Positions 1 to 7,902 of a stretch of DNA of 64,000 nucleotides are shown here, one piece after another. The position numbers and the translations under genes are program-made. A model generated the notes under the pieces. It saw nothing but the letters and a program-made list of their open reading frames with translations, did not search any database and was not told the origin of the DNA. The stretch covers positions 930,001 through 994,000 of the forward strand of contig NZ_JBDFMQ010000001.1 of assembly GCF_047238345.1 (NCBI RefSeq), given 5' to 3'. The stretch comes from Shouchella sp047238345 (GTDB taxonomy: Bacteria; Bacillota; Bacilli; Bacillales; Bacillaceae_D). Each line of letters opens with the position of its first letter. Within the stretch, counting starts at the first letter, position 1.

Positions 1-553
1 AATTGATTGCTTCTTTAAGCGAATCAGCGCGTTGATGAAGAAAGTACGTTTCAAACTTATTGAGCGCATACGTTTTTAAGTAATACATTGGAATGGACGT
101 TTGTTCGGACAACCGATTTTTTAATGTGGTTTGTGCTTTTGTCATTTCTTCTAGTGCAAGTGATGTTTCGTTTTCTTTTGCTTCATTGTTCATCCACCGC
201 TTCAAAAGGTAATTGATCCCGATCATAAGCAGAAAATAAAGCGTTATTGGAATGATAAGAAATAGGACGAGCACAAGAATCATCCGAAAAAGAAAGAAAT
301 CAACTACAGTAAATAAATGGTAAAGATGAATCAGCGTTGAGGAAAATAGGATATGAAAGAAGAAAAGATAGGCCAAAATCGCAACTGCAAATAGACTATT
401 AAGCTCCTTGTAATGATAAACATGACGGAGCGGACCGCGTTTAAGTTGGTCTTTCTTGTTCATTTGTTCAAGCCGCTCCTTTTTCAGAGATTCTGTGTCT
501 CTTACTAAAGGTTGTATGCTGCGAATATGAGAGAGGCATTCTGTTTGATTCAA
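1..553 (-). CDS. Membrane protein of unknown function (truncated by window start)
   Basis: An open frame runs off the left edge of the window, so the C-terminus is missing. I take the TTG at 553-551 as start because an AAGGAAGGTGG ribosome site lies just upstream. The visible 184 residues show a charged N-terminus of about 50 residues, two hydrophobic membrane segments (roughly residues 53-78 and 85-116), then a charged, probably helical region with a Glu/Lys-rich stretch. No enzymatic motif is visible and I do not recognise the family. It is divergent from the HPr-like gene to its right. Confidence 0.6.
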   Translation of the reverse strand, partial: MNQTECLSHIRSIQPLVRDTESLKKERLEQMNKKDQLKRGPLRHVYHYKELNSLFAVAILAYLFFFHILFSSTLIHLYHLFTVVDFFLFRMILVLVLFLIIPITLYFLLMIGINYLLKRWMNNEAKENETSLALEEMTKAQTTLKNRLSEQTSIPMYYLKTYALNKFETYFLHQRADSLKEAIN

Positions 554-688
554 AGTCGCCACCTTCCTTCTTGTCCTTATTTAGTCTATAGATATGTGCA
601 ACATAAACGCGCCATGACTGAAAAAAAACATTCATAACAGAATCTTTTTTGCATATAAATGGAAAGTCACGAGAGAGGAGGCGTCTTA

Positions 689-940
689 ATGGAAAAGACA
701 ATTAAAGTAGGATTGCCTAATGGTCTACATGCTTCGAATGCAGCGTCGTTCGTTGAAAAGGCTAGTCAGTTCCAAGCTGATGTTCATCTAAAAAAAGGGA
801 ATTCAGTCATTAATGTGAAAAGTATTCTTGGACTGATGAGTATTGTTCTTAAACCAAATGATGAAGTATTATTAACTGCTACCGGAGCAGACGAGGAACA
901 GGCGTTAACGGTATTAGGGGAGTTTTTAGAACACAATTAA
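689..940 (+). CDS. HPr/Crh-family phosphocarrier-like protein with altered active-site motif
   Basis: An 83-residue protein of the PTS HPr fold. HPr carries phosphate on a histidine in PTS sugar uptake, and in Firmicutes its regulatory Ser46 is phosphorylated by HPr kinase for CcpA signalling. Here the active-site His (His14) is present in GLHASNA, but the Arg and Pro that follow it in HPr (HARPA) are Ser and Asn. The regulatory serine is kept (Ser45 in KSILGLMS). ATG 689 is chosen over ATG 659 because GAGAGGAGG sits 8 bases before it. It is monocistronic, not beside ptsI, and is closed by a terminator. It is neither a standard HPr nor a Crh (which has Gln for His); its function is open. Confidence 0.8.
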   Translation: MEKTIKVGLPNGLHASNAASFVEKASQFQADVHLKKGNSVINVKSILGLMSIVLKPNDEVLLTATGADEEQALTVLGEFLEHN

Positions 941-943
941 CTA

Positions 944-988
944 AGAAAGAAGCTATGAGTGTTAATCCGTCATAGCTTCTTTCTTTTT
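944..988. terminator. Rho-independent terminator after the HPr-like gene
   Basis: Inverted repeat GAAAGAAGCTATGA / TCATAGCTTCTTTC with a 10-base loop and a T-rich tail. It lies between two convergent genes and probably serves both strands. Confidence 0.8.
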
Positions 989-990
989 TA

Positions 991-1902
991 TTATCTGAGG
1001 TGAATGAGTTCATCAATCATTTGCTTATTTTCATAAAGCCAGTAGAACATTGCTCGATTTTTTTCCATACGTTCTTGGTCGTGGCTAAAGAAAGCAATCA
1101 TAACAGCTTCAATACTTAAAAATGTATACCAAAGTGCTTTTCTCTCTTGAATGGTAAAAGGGTTTTCTTGATGGTAAGCGCGGAAAAAAACCTTCATTGC
1201 AGGAAACCAGCGCTCGATATCATCAGGATTTGAGAACACGTCACTTAACACACTTGTCGCAAAGTAACATGGATCTAAAACCCTCACATTTTCTTCAACT
1301 AATTCTAAATCGATTATTCCACTTACTTGATGATCGTCAAAAAGAAAATGAAGATAGTGGGGGTCGCGATGAATCAGCTGTGTTGGTAGGTGTTCTAAAC
1401 ATTGCATCCCCTCGGATAGTTCAGTTAAAAGATGAACAACATCAAGTGCTATTTCCTCTTTTTGCATAAATGGAACAATGTTGCTGTACAGTGACGTTAG
1501 CACTTGCCGTTTTTTAAAAGATGTATGGCGGTCACTGACTTCAAGAAGCGCGTTATCCAGTTTTGCTAGGGAGGAACCGATTTGACTAGAAACATTGTGC
1601 GTATGTTCAAGCAACTGATCAATGGCTACGTGCTTCCCTTGTAAATGCTCGTACACCACATAATAAGATTGGTGCGTTTGAACGATATATTCGTTTGACT
1701 TCGTTTTTATAGGAGAAGGGACTGGCTGATTTTTTTGAATGAGATCTTGCAGCAGTTGTGCTTCCAATTGTGCGCGCTCTCTATCAGATTTCTTTTTTAA
1801 AATAAATTGTTTTTCATCTCGGGTATAAATTCTGTCCACGCGGTTCGTTAACTTATCAGTGTATCGGATGGACAACTGAAACGCTTCATCAATCGTGCGC
1901 AT
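991..1902 (-). CDS. APH/choline-kinase-fold phosphotransferase
   Basis: A 303-residue protein of the aminoglycoside phosphotransferase/choline kinase superfamily, which phosphorylates small hydroxylated compounds or antibiotics with ATP. The Brenner-type catalytic loop reads HRDPHYLHFLF and the metal-binding segment reads GIIDLE, so the catalytic Asp of the loop and the metal Asp are present. The loop Asn that usually contacts magnesium is replaced by His. ATG 1902 is preferred to GTG 1917 because GTGAGG lies 8 bases upstream. The substrate cannot be inferred; nearby genes give no clue. A spore-coat-type (CotS/YtaA-like) or housekeeping kinase is as likely as resistance. Confidence 0.7.
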   Translation of the reverse strand: MRTIDEAFQLSIRYTDKLTNRVDRIYTRDEKQFILKKKSDRERAQLEAQLLQDLIQKNQPVPSPIKTKSNEYIVQTHQSYYVVYEHLQGKHVAIDQLLEHTHNVSSQIGSSLAKLDNALLEVSDRHTSFKKRQVLTSLYSNIVPFMQKEEIALDVVHLLTELSEGMQCLEHLPTQLIHRDPHYLHFLFDDHQVSGIIDLELVEENVRVLDPCYFATSVLSDVFSNPDDIERWFPAMKVFFRAYHQENPFTIQERKALWYTFLSIEAVMIAFFSHDQERMEKNRAMFYWLYENKQMIDELIHLR

Positions 1903-2118
1903 TAAAAAATCCCTCACTTCTTATAGACGCATACCTGTTAAGAAAATAGTGACTATTCTATCACTATAGTTTTATTACAGTAAAGAAGCAATAGCTAAAA
2001 AGACGCATTTGAGTGCAAAAAAAGGCGCAAATAGTAGTTATTTCAGATTATTTAGAAATATTTTGCAGGATTATTTCCTTTTATCGGGAATGTCAAAGAG
2101 GTAAAAGGAGGAATGAAC

Positions 2119-3759
2119 ATGAATAAAAAACGATTTTCTGTATGTTTAATCATTATAACGTTATTATTATTTAGTAGTTCAGATCAAGCTAAGGCAGAAC
2201 AAGCTGAAAAGAAAATTGTTGGGTATTACCCATCATGGGTTGCTGAAGAAAGAGGCTATGAAGTTACGGATCTTCCAGCTGAAAACATGACACATATTAT
2301 GTATGCGTTTGCGAATGTCTGCTGGGATGGGGTGCATGGAAATCTAGACCCGACAGGACCTAACCCACAAGAATGGGCGTGTGAAGATGAAAACGGAATA
2401 ATTGATGTACCGAACGGGACGATTGTGTTAGGGGACCCCGAACAAGATGTGCATAAAATGTACCCTGGAGATCGTGAAGATGAGGCGATCAAAGGAAACG
2501 TGAAGCAACTTCAAAAACTAAAAGAAGAACACCCGCATCTTAAAACAGTGATATCGGTTGGTGGCTATACATGGTCCAATCGCTTATCCCTTGTTGCCGC
2601 TACAGAAGAAACGCGAGAAACCTTTGCACAATCTGCAGTGGATTTTGTACGAGCATACGGGTTTGACGGATTGGATCTAGATTGGGAATATCCAGTGAGC
2701 GGCGGAATGCCAGAAAATGAACGTAGTCCTGAAGATAAGCAAAATCACACAAAGCTTTTAGAAGCAACTAGGAATGCATTAGATCAAGCAGGAGAGGAAG
2801 ATGGCAAACAGTACTTATTGACCATCGCGTCTTCAGCCTCCCCTAGCTATTTACAAAACAATGAAATGGAAAAGCTCGCACACATTTTAGACTGGATTCA
2901 AATTATGACGTATGACTTAAACGGCACATGGCAAATTCAAAATGGACATAATGCACCTTTATTTTATGACGAAGAAGCAACTGTTCCCTGGGCAGATGCA
3001 CTCAATGTGGATGCTGCTATTCAAGGACATTTAAACGCAGGTGTTCCTGAAGAGAAGCTCTTAATGGGTATGCCTTTCTACGGGTATGGGTGGAAAGGTT
3101 GCGACAGTGAAAATAATGGGGAGTATGCTTTTTGTGACGGCCCAGCTGATGTAGGAACGTGGACAAACGCTACGTTTGATTATCAAGATTTAAAAGAAAA
3201 CTATATTAATCAAAATGGCTACAAGCGATACTGGAATGACAAATCCAAGGTGCCATTTCTCTATAACGAAGAAAATGGAACCTTTATCACGTACGACGAC
3301 CCTGAATCGATTACGCATAAAGCCCAGTATGTAGTTGATCACGGGCTAGCTGGTGCTATGTTTTGGGAAACGAGCAATAATCGCGATGGAGAACTTGTCC
3401 AGTCTATCGCAGATGTATTTTCTGAAGATGATGAGCAGCACATATGTCAAGTCGAGCAATGGTCCAAAGATACGGTATATGTGAAGGGTGATCAAGTAAA
3501 GAAGGATGGACTTGTTTATGAAGCAAAATGGTGGACGCGAGGAGAAGATCCAAACCGCTCAGGCGAGTGGGATGTATGGAAAAAAGTTGATCAGTGTAAC
3601 GATGATGTAGATACCACTAGTTGGTTAAAAGATAAGATTTATACGAAAGGCGATCAAGTCGAACATCGTGGCGTTTGGTATGAAGCGAAATGGTGGACAA
3701 GAGGAGAAGATCCAAGTCGATCAGGTGAGTGGGATGTGTGGAAAAAAATCACTCCTTAA
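2119..3759 (+). CDS. Secreted GH18 chitinase with two C-terminal chitin-binding modules
   Basis: A 546-residue extracellular chitinase that hydrolyses beta-1,4-GlcNAc bonds. Residues 1-27 form a signal peptide. The GH18 barrel spans about residues 33-440 and carries the signature DGLDLDWEYP with Asp183, Asp186, Asp188 and catalytic acid Glu190. Two consecutive, nearly identical modules of about 43 residues follow (start near 447 and 500), each with the AKWWTRGEDP motif of CBM5/12 chitin-binding domains. ATG 2119 is used because AGGAGG (2106-2111) is 7 bases upstream; ATG 2113 is too close. It is a single-gene unit with its own terminator. A scavenging role on fungal or arthropod chitin is the likely job. 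Confidence 0.93.
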   Translation: MNKKRFSVCLIIITLLLFSSSDQAKAEQAEKKIVGYYPSWVAEERGYEVTDLPAENMTHIMYAFANVCWDGVHGNLDPTGPNPQEWACEDENGIIDVPNGTIVLGDPEQDVHKMYPGDREDEAIKGNVKQLQKLKEEHPHLKTVISVGGYTWSNRLSLVAATEETRETFAQSAVDFVRAYGFDGLDLDWEYPVSGGMPENERSPEDKQNHTKLLEATRNALDQAGEEDGKQYLLTIASSASPSYLQNNEMEKLAHILDWIQIMTYDLNGTWQIQNGHNAPLFYDEEATVPWADALNVDAAIQGHLNAGVPEEKLLMGMPFYGYGWKGCDSENNGEYAFCDGPADVGTWTNATFDYQDLKENYINQNGYKRYWNDKSKVPFLYNEENGTFITYDDPESITHKAQYVVDHGLAGAMFWETSNNRDGELVQSIADVFSEDDEQHICQVEQWSKDTVYVKGDQVKKDGLVYEAKWWTRGEDPNRSGEWDVWKKVDQCNDDVDTTSWLKDKIYTKGDQVEHRGVWYEAKWWTRGEDPSRSGEWDVWKKITP

Positions 3760-3793
3760 GTAGTAGAATAGAAGTGCAGTGAGCATTTCTTAT

Positions 3794-3829
3794 GCACGGT
3801 ACATGTGCCAAACGTGTGCCGTGTTTTTG
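3794..3829 (+). terminator. Terminator of the chitinase gene
   Basis: Stem CACGGTACATG / CGTGTGCCGTG (with G-T pairs) followed by five T. Confidence 0.8.
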
Positions 3830-3864
3830 TGCTGTATTATAGATAATATAAATTAATTAATTTC

Positions 3865-4013
3865 ATAAAAAAGTAGTAGTCTTTTTCATGAATGTTAACA
3901 GTATTATTGTTTGTGGTCTTGTTAAATGGCGACGACTCCCGCGGAATGCGTTCGCCATTTTAAATAGAGTGTACGTCATTTTAGCGTCTAGCTCAAATGA
4001 TGATATTGACTCA
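3865..4013. repeat. Dispersed intergenic repeat, copy A (short-hairpin form)
   Basis: This 330-base gene-free stretch holds, besides the chitinase terminator, a copy of a repeat also found at 19575-19704 and 57701-57871. The shared left flank contains GTAGTA and GAATG blocks and runs to AAATGGCGAC. In this copy the 9-base terminal inverted repeat AAATGGCGA / TCGCCATTT (3924-3932 and 3952-3960) encloses only 19 bases. The right flank (to TTGACTCA at 4013) matches copy B. Confidence 0.75.
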
Positions 4014-4089
4014 AGTAATAAGGCTTTTTAACTAGTTTCGCATCATCGTAAAACAGGAATAATACGAAAAATAGGCAAGGGTGAAGAAC

Positions 4090-5091
4090 ATGAATATCTT
4101 TTTATTATGTGCCATCATGTGTGCAATTGTTTTTTTCTTTAGTATGCGCATTGAAAAGCGAAGTATTTTTAACGGAATGTTCTTAACGGCAAGTCTATTA
4201 TTATTTCTTGCAGGTGGTATAGCAGTTGCAACCACAGGGCCGATGAGCAGATACGATTATGTTATCTTAATTTTATCTGCATTGTTCGCCCTTATGAGCA
4301 TGCTTTTTTTACTCTTCGTAGTAGGATACATTATCCGAAATACGTGGAAGCTTGTGAAGAAAGAAGGTAGAAAATGGAATAATTTTTTTTCGTTACTCAT
4401 TAGCTTGTTTGTTATGGTGCTATTTATACTTATCCCGACCGCATTGTTTACGATTGAACCTCTTGCGTTAACAACAACGGTTTATATTGGGCTATATGGT
4501 TTTTGGTTTTTATCATTTCTAATCTCCTCTCTACTATATCGGCAGGTCCGACCTTATTACAATCAAGATTATCTTTTGATACTGGGAGCAGGATTATTAA
4601 AAGGGAAGCGGGTTTCCCCGATATTAGCAAGTCGATTAGATAGAGGTGTCTATTTCTATGAAATGCAAAAAAACGTTGCGCCTCCTCCTAAAATCATTGT
4701 GTCAGGAGGGAGAGGAGAAGATGAGTTAATCAGTGAAGCGGAAGCGATGAAAGCGTATCTCATCAAGAAAAACATTCCTCCTCAGCAAATTATTTTAGAA
4801 GACCGAGCTCGTAATACCCATGAGAATTTCCTGTTCTCAAAGAAATTGATGAGGCAATCCGAATCGTTAAAAATGGTATTTGTCACGAATCACTTTCATG
4901 TTTTCCGATCGAGTTTAATTGCAAAACAACTCGCAATGCCTGCTGAAGGGATTGGATCACCAACAGCATGGTATTTTCAACCAAACGCATATACTCGTGA
5001 GTTTATTGGGGTTTTGTACATGAATAAAAAAACGCATCTCGCTTTTTTTATTCTCTATGTTCTTGTTTCAGCCTATTTTTATTTAAGGTAG
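4090..5091 (+). CDS. YdcF/DUF218-family multi-pass membrane protein
   Basis: A 333-residue membrane protein. The N-terminal half has about five hydrophobic segments; the C-terminal half is a DUF218 (YdcF/SanA/ElyC) domain starting at DYLLILGAGL, with the typical VSGGRGEDELISEAEAMKAYL, ILEDRARNTHEN and FVTNHFHVFRS blocks, and ends with one more hydrophobic helix. Family members are linked to envelope integrity and lipid-carrier metabolism, but the biochemical role is unsettled. ATG 4090 is preferred to GTG 4081 because AAGGGTG lies about 8 bases before it. The neighbouring pseudo-phosphatase gene starts 62 bases downstream in the same direction, so the two may be co-transcribed. Confidence 0.85.
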   Translation: MNIFLLCAIMCAIVFFFSMRIEKRSIFNGMFLTASLLLFLAGGIAVATTGPMSRYDYVILILSALFALMSMLFLLFVVGYIIRNTWKLVKKEGRKWNNFFSLLISLFVMVLFILIPTALFTIEPLALTTTVYIGLYGFWFLSFLISSLLYRQVRPYYNQDYLLILGAGLLKGKRVSPILASRLDRGVYFYEMQKNVAPPPKIIVSGGRGEDELISEAEAMKAYLIKKNIPPQQIILEDRARNTHENFLFSKKLMRQSESLKMVFVTNHFHVFRSSLIAKQLAMPAEGIGSPTAWYFQPNAYTREFIGVLYMNKKTHLAFFILYVLVSAYFYLR

Positions 5092-5153
5092 TGCAGGAAA
5101 ACCATTTTAGGTTGTCAAATAGAGTAGGTTAACCGAAAAAAGGAGGAATGAAA

Positions 5154-5915
5154 ATGTTTGATGTATGGAATCATGGACTTCCAGAAATTAGTGGTGTTTC
5201 CCGATCGCGATCAAAGATTATTGAGCAAATCCATTTCGTTCGTGACCAAGACATGCATTCACTTTGCTATATTCCACTTTTTAATCGAGAACAGCCTGCG
5301 ACGTGGGGAGAGGACATCCAGCGTATAGTGGATGATTACAATGAGCAATTAAATGGGATCACGCTTTTAACTGGTCATACGTTACCTTTATACGATGAGC
5401 TCCTTTTAGATTTAGAGAGCGGACAGGCACTTACGTTGAACAAGACACGCTTTGTCTTTATTACGCTTGATGGTGCAGATTTAGAGTTAGCGGCAAATAA
5501 GCTTTATCATTTAGCTGTTGCTGGCTATTATCCTGTTCTTTTATATCCAGAAACCGACAAACGGGTACAAAGAAATCCAGACTTATTGTATAAGTTCGTC
5601 AAGAATGGCGCGTATACAATGGTAAATGCGATGAGTCTTTTGCAAACAAATGACAAAGCGTTAAAAAAGTGTATTCGAACATTACTAAACGGAAACTTAA
5701 TTCATATGATTGGCAACTATACAGAAACCCTCCTTTCAGAGCGTGATGAACGAGATGAGGTAACGGGAATCCTCACGAAATATAGCCCGGAACAGAGTGA
5801 GCAAATTCAAAAAAATTTCAGTAATTTACTAAATCGCTCGCAAATTATCATTGAAGAACCGCTTCATGTAGACAAACGCTCATTTTCCTCCTTTTTTAGT
5901 AAATCAAGAGCATGA
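5154..5915 (+). CDS. Degenerate CpsB/CapC/YwqE-family (PHP) phosphatase-like protein
   Basis: A 253-residue protein that aligns end to end with the YwqE/CpsB manganese-dependent tyrosine phosphatases. The start MFDVWNHGLPEI matches the MIDIHCHILPGI block, TLLTGHTLPLYDELLLDLESGQ matches the GQEIRIY block, and NLIHMIGN matches the last metal-binding segment. The metal ligands are mostly lost: HxH is WNH, the TPHH segment is IPLF, the Glu after GQ is Thr, HPERN is YPETD and SDAHN is GNYTE. Catalysis is therefore unlikely. ATG 5154 is chosen because AGGAGG is 7 bases upstream. There is no capsule or tyrosine kinase gene nearby. It is probably a binding or regulatory pseudo-enzyme, read with the next small gene. 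Confidence 0.8.
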   Translation: MFDVWNHGLPEISGVSRSRSKIIEQIHFVRDQDMHSLCYIPLFNREQPATWGEDIQRIVDDYNEQLNGITLLTGHTLPLYDELLLDLESGQALTLNKTRFVFITLDGADLELAANKLYHLAVAGYYPVLLYPETDKRVQRNPDLLYKFVKNGAYTMVNAMSLLQTNDKALKKCIRTLLNGNLIHMIGNYTETLLSERDERDEVTGILTKYSPEQSEQIQKNFSNLLNRSQIIIEEPLHVDKRSFSSFFSKSRA

Positions 5916-5944
5916 TACACTAAGGAAGCAAGGAGGCGTTAAAA

Positions 5945-6241
5945 GTGGAAGAAGTAGCAGAGCGTATTATCATATCTATACAAAGCAAGGAAATGGATTG
6001 GCTCACAGCGTGGAACGTGAAAGGCTATATTCCTATGGATCATGGTGTTTTGCTTTATGTAACGCGTAAGGATGGTCAGGATGTTGTGGTAAGCGTTCAA
6101 ACAAAAGATCAATCTATTTACCAGTTGGAATTACTACGTAACAATGATAAGTTTGATCGAATTGTGTTAGGTGGTCGCTATGACGTGGAACAGGTGGAAT
6201 TAGCGGAAGCGATTGATCAACTTTTAACAGTCTACCATTAA
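5945..6241 (+). CDS. Small conserved-looking protein of unknown function
   Basis: A 98-residue acidic protein beginning at GTG 5945, with AGGAGG nine bases upstream. It has no signal peptide, membrane segment or motif that I recognise; alternating hydrophobic strands (GVLLYVTRKDGQDVVVSV, SIYQLELL) suggest a small alpha/beta fold. It follows the pseudo-phosphatase by 29 bases and precedes a terminator, so the two probably form one transcript. Confidence 0.7.
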   Translation: MEEVAERIIISIQSKEMDWLTAWNVKGYIPMDHGVLLYVTRKDGQDVVVSVQTKDQSIYQLELLRNNDKFDRIVLGGRYDVEQVELAEAIDQLLTVYH

Positions 6242-6283
6242 AAAAGACGGTCGCCCTCTTGAGAGGACGCCCCGTCTTTTTTT
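6241..6283. terminator. Bidirectional terminator between convergent genes
   Basis: AAAAAGACGG...CCGTCTTTTTTT with an inner GTCGCCCTCT/AGAGGACGCC stem. The A and T runs on both sides fit termination from either direction. Confidence 0.85.
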
Positions 6284-6713
6284 AAACATCTGGTTGTTGT
6301 TGTTTCTTTGCTTTTCGGAAGTAATAAAGAAATGCAATACTTTTAATAATTCCCGAAACTTGGTCTGGTTGAGCCGTAACAGCTTCTTGTTTCGCAGCAT
6401 TCACACGCGTCAGCGTATAGGTAGAAAGTGCAGCGGAAGCACGATGTGCAGCTTCTCCAGAATCATGAATCATGTCAAAAAGTGGGTTTAATTTTGTAAC
6501 CTTTTCATTCACGTCCATAATTGTTTCATTCGTGTTATGTAGCGTGACTTTTACCTCACCAGTTATTTCGTCTAAACTTTTTTCAAGTTGTGCAACAGTT
6601 GTTGCAGTCTTGTCTAATGTTTTTGCTAAATTACGCATTGCTGGAAGTAAAGAAAAAACAGCAATTAAAAAAGCTATTGCAAAAACAAGTACGCCTATAC
6701 CTAACCAATCCAT
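6282..6713 (-). CDS. DUF948 (YtxG-like) membrane-anchored protein
   Basis: A 143-residue protein with one N-terminal membrane helix (residues 6-27) followed by an amphipathic coiled-coil-like region, as in DUF948 proteins such as general stress protein YtxG. Family members lie at the membrane; function is not well defined. ATG 6713 is chosen over TTG 6719 because AGGAGG then has a 10-base rather than 4-base spacing. It is followed on the same strand side by a second small membrane protein (6737-7087) 23 bases upstream, so the pair is likely an operon. Confidence 0.75.
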   Translation of the reverse strand: MDWLGIGVLVFAIAFLIAVFSLLPAMRNLAKTLDKTATTVAQLEKSLDEITGEVKVTLHNTNETIMDVNEKVTKLNPLFDMIHDSGEAAHRASAALSTYTLTRVNAAKQEAVTAQPDQVSGIIKSIAFLYYFRKAKKQQQPDV

Positions 6714-6736
6714 GTTCAAAAACCTCCTTCTTAAAA

Positions 6737-7087
6737 TTATCGATTTGCTTCAATGAGATTCGCTAAATCTGCAAGCCATTCACCTACAATCGGCAAAGGT
6801 TCGAATAAGCTAATAATGGCGAGGAGAAGAGAAACAAAAAGTGCGACTCCGATTGTCAATCCTACGCCTCTTGCGATACCAGCGATTAAATTTGATTTTA
6901 CCACTTGTTTCGTATCTGTAAAATGAAAAGCCATATCTTTTAGACGTCCATTCGTTGTCACGTCTTCCAGTTTGTTTAATAATTCCTCAAAACGATCGTT
7001 TTCATCCGCTTGTTTCTCAATTTCGCGCTGGCGATGCTTTGATGGAAGCATCCTGTTTTTTTGATCCTCTGTAAGTGGCAACGTCAT
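6737..7087 (-). CDS. DUF5665-like small membrane protein
   Basis: About 116 residues. The first 60 are hydrophilic and Glu/Lys/Arg-rich. The segment NLIAGIARGVGLTIGVALFVSLLLAIISLF has the FLAGIARGLG-plus-helix pattern I associate with DUF5665. The start is uncertain: GGGAGGG lies directly against ATG 7087, so TTG 7081 could be the true start. It is the first gene of a two-gene unit with the DUF948 gene. Function is unknown. Confidence 0.65.
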   Translation of the reverse strand: MTLPLTEDQKNRMLPSKHRQREIEKQADENDRFEELLNKLEDVTTNGRLKDMAFHFTDTKQVVKSNLIAGIARGVGLTIGVALFVSLLLAIISLFEPLPIVGEWLADLANLIEANR

Positions 7088-7159
7088 CCCTCCCAACCAT
7101 TCAGTATCTCTATCCTATAACCGATTTAGGTGGGGACTAAACCAAAAAGCCACCGGGCA

Positions 7160-7846
7160 TTATGCGGTGACAACAGGTTTGGCTTTTAGCATGTATTGAT
7201 ACGCAACCGATCGTTCAATAAACGTGTCAACATTTATACCTATAGATTGACCAGCTTCAACAATTTTATGAATGAGCTGATGGTGGTGTGGAAAAAGCAC
7301 TTGATTATTAACAATCAGCTCAACTTCATATCCGCTCGATATAAACAATTTTTCAATCTCGCTCTTTGTAAAAAAACGAAAATGGGTTTTATCAAGAAGT
7401 CCAGCATCTACATAATTCCATGTACCTCGAATCAGCTCTTCGATGATAGAAATGTGACCAACATTCGGTATGCTTGCATAAATGGCTCCTGATTTTTTTA
7501 AGTAAGGTCTTACTTTCTCAAGTGTCGCCCATGGATCTAACGTGTGTTCAAGAACGTCTGCAAAGATGATTCCATCAAAATGTTCATGTGCAAACGGGAG
7601 TGAGTCTTGTTCAATGTTTCCTACAGTTACAGAATCGAGCTTTTTTCGTGCTTGATCAGCCGCATGTTGGAAAAGCTCAAAGCCATGTACCTCTGCCTCA
7701 TAAGTGTCCTTAATCGCCGCACCTAACGCACCTTCTCCACAGCCAACATCCAAGATAACCTTACTTTCTGGATCGATTAATGAAAAAAGCTGTTGATTGA
7801 TTCCTTGATAATACGTACTAGCTTTATTTTCATACTCTTTTTTCAT
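7160..7846 (-). CDS. Class I SAM-dependent methyltransferase
   Basis: A 228-residue soluble methyltransferase. Motif I is VILDVGCGEGALG (about residues 33-45), the acidic loop is HGFELF, and the later DGIIFADVLEHTLDP and FFTKSEIEKLF blocks fit the Methyltransf_11/23 group that includes UbiE-like and glycan or lipid-tailoring enzymes. ATG 7846 is used because GGAGG is 7 bases upstream; ATG 7861 overlaps the ribosome site. The acceptor cannot be read from context. Confidence 0.8.
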   Translation of the reverse strand: MKKEYENKASTYYQGINQQLFSLIDPESKVILDVGCGEGALGAAIKDTYEAEVHGFELFQHAADQARKKLDSVTVGNIEQDSLPFAHEHFDGIIFADVLEHTLDPWATLEKVRPYLKKSGAIYASIPNVGHISIIEELIRGTWNYVDAGLLDKTHFRFFTKSEIEKLFISSGYEVELIVNNQVLFPHHHQLIHKIVEAGQSIGINVDTFIERSVAYQYMLKAKPVVTA

Positions 7847-7902
7847 GCCAAACGCCTCCATTCTCGCAACAGTCTATGCAACGAATTAGGCATTTGTGCA
7901 GA

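Noticed and set aside
468..701. A 77-residue minus-strand frame overlapping the left-edge gene and the HPr-like start
   Set aside because: It conflicts with the better supported TTG-started membrane protein frame and has no family signal.
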